Shown here: piece after piece, positions 63,519-64,000 of the stretch | How the letters are laid out: each line of letters opens with the position of its first letter | Numbering within the stretch: the first letter of the stretch is position 1 | The notes under the pieces: model-generated | The model's database searches: none | Told to the model about the DNA's origin: nothing | The model's input: the letters and a program-made list of their open reading frames with translations, nothing else | Assembly (NCBI GenBank): GCA_913064775.1 | Contig: CAJYAD010000001.1 | Span: forward strand, 186,001 to 250,000 | Origin: an uncultured Albidovulum sp. | GTDB lineage: Bacteria > Pseudomonadota > Alphaproteobacteria > Rhodobacterales > Rhodobacteraceae | Length of the DNA stretch: 64,000 nt | Reading direction: 5' to 3' | Program-made: the position numbers and the translations under genes

Positions 63519-64000
63519 ATGGCCGCCATCCCGCCCGTCTGCGATTTCGACTGGCAAGCGCCGGCGTTTGCGCTGCCCGCCACCGACGGCAAGACCTATG
63601 CGCTGGCCGACATCCGTGGCCCGAACGGCACGCTTGTAATGTTCATCTGCAACCATTGCCCCTATGTGCTGGCGGTGCTCGACCGGATGCTGCGCGACGC
63701 GCGCGATCTGCGGGCGCTGGGCATCGGGGTTGCGGCGATCTGTTCGAACGACGCCACCACCCATCCCGCCGACAGCTTTCCCAACATGCGCGATCTGGCC
63801 GCGCGGCACGCCTTTCCCTTCCCCTATCTGCAGGACGAGGACCAATCCGTCGCCCGCGCCTACGGCGCCGTCTGCACGCCGGATTTCTTCGGCTTCAATG
63901 CGGATCTTGCACTGCAATACCGCGGCCGTCTGGACGCGTCGCGCAAGGCGGCGGGGCCTGCGGATCTGCGCCGCGACCTTTTCGAGGCGATGAAACAGGT
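63519..64000 (+). CDS. Thioredoxin-like (AhpC/TSA-type) protein, truncated by window end
   Basis: The first 160 residues of a redoxin. After MAAIPPVCDFDWQAPAFALPATDG come a beta strand and the active site MFICNHCPYV with a CxxC motif, then SNDATTHPADSFPNMR and the cis-proline-like GAVCTPDFFGFN. Its size and PFP-rich PFPYLQDEDQSVARAYGA suit the thioredoxin family proteins often called TlpA- or peroxiredoxin-like. AAAGGAAAG lies before the ATG. It is on the cbb strand, 40 bases after cbbX, so it may share the transcript. The function is not determined. Confidence 0.8.
   Translation, partial: MAAIPPVCDFDWQAPAFALPATDGKTYALADIRGPNGTLVMFICNHCPYVLAVLDRMLRDARDLRALGIGVAAICSNDATTHPADSFPNMRDLAARHAFPFPYLQDEDQSVARAYGAVCTPDFFGFNADLALQYRGRLDASRKAAGPADLRRDLFEAMKQ

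Overview
This 64 kb window of very GC-rich DNA looks like the chromosome of a member of the Rhodobacteraceae (Alphaproteobacteria), probably a purple non-sulfur or related facultative autotroph. The main reasons are a complete red-type (form IC) Calvin-cycle operon with CbbX and a divergent CbbR, a phosphatidylcholine synthase, a mixed-linkage beta-glucan synthase operon of the BgsBA type, a neighbouring DUF484-xerC pair, and small repeats of a kind common in this family. I see no phage, insertion sequence, CRISPR array, tRNA or rRNA gene.

Layout. 1-4.9 kb: an aromatic-acid island with the end of a feruloyl-CoA-synthase-like ligase, an amidohydrolase, an FAD hydroxylase of the 3-hydroxybenzoate 4-monooxygenase type, and a convergent flavin reductase. 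4.9-7.2 kb: a 214-bp element with perfect 24-bp terminal inverted repeats, an IMPACT/YigZ-type protein, and a flavoprotein monooxygenase-RidA operon. 7.3-16.2 kb: a sensory and envelope block with a NrtA/CmpA-like binding protein and a PAS histidine kinase on one strand, a stand-alone membrane cache sensor on the other, and convergent to it bgsB-bgsA. 16.5-31.4 kb: mixed genes, including an unaccompanied molybdenum hydroxylase large subunit, a SulP anion transporter, a YeeE pair, a secreted phosphoesterase, an EcsC-like protein, yciB, lysoplasmalogenase, an AlkB-like membrane di-iron enzyme, an EamA exporter and trpA. 31.4-36.3 kb: a four-gene basic amino acid ABC importer divergent from a thiamine-diphosphate decarboxylase, plausibly one arginine-use unit. 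36.3-44.7 kb: mostly housekeeping genes (pcs, xerC, DUF484, a GlcD-like oxidase, a UPF0173 hydrolase, gatC-gatA, a peptidoglycan amidase, RNase P RNA, rpmG). 44.8-51.8 kb: an acyl-CoA racemase, a NIPSNAP pseudogene, a TetR regulator lying between two near-identical palindromes, an amine oxidase-MFS operon, a desaturase and a cold-shock gene. 51.8-64 kb: a Na/Pi transporter, a DeoR regulator, cbbR, then cbbF-cbbP-cbbT-cbbA-cbbL-cbbS-cbbX and a thioredoxin-like gene cut by the window end.

How genes work together. cbbF, P, T and A regenerate and phosphorylate the CO2 acceptor, CbbLS fixes CO2 and CbbX repairs the inhibited enzyme, under CbbR control from a short AT-rich intergenic region. BgsB and BgsA would make and export a linear beta-glucan. 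The cache proteins beside them could supply environmental input, but that link is inferred only from position. The SulP transporter might import bicarbonate for the Calvin cycle, also an inference.

Coding starts were chosen from Shine-Dalgarno placement and family length. Functions rest on motifs read by eye; no database search was run.
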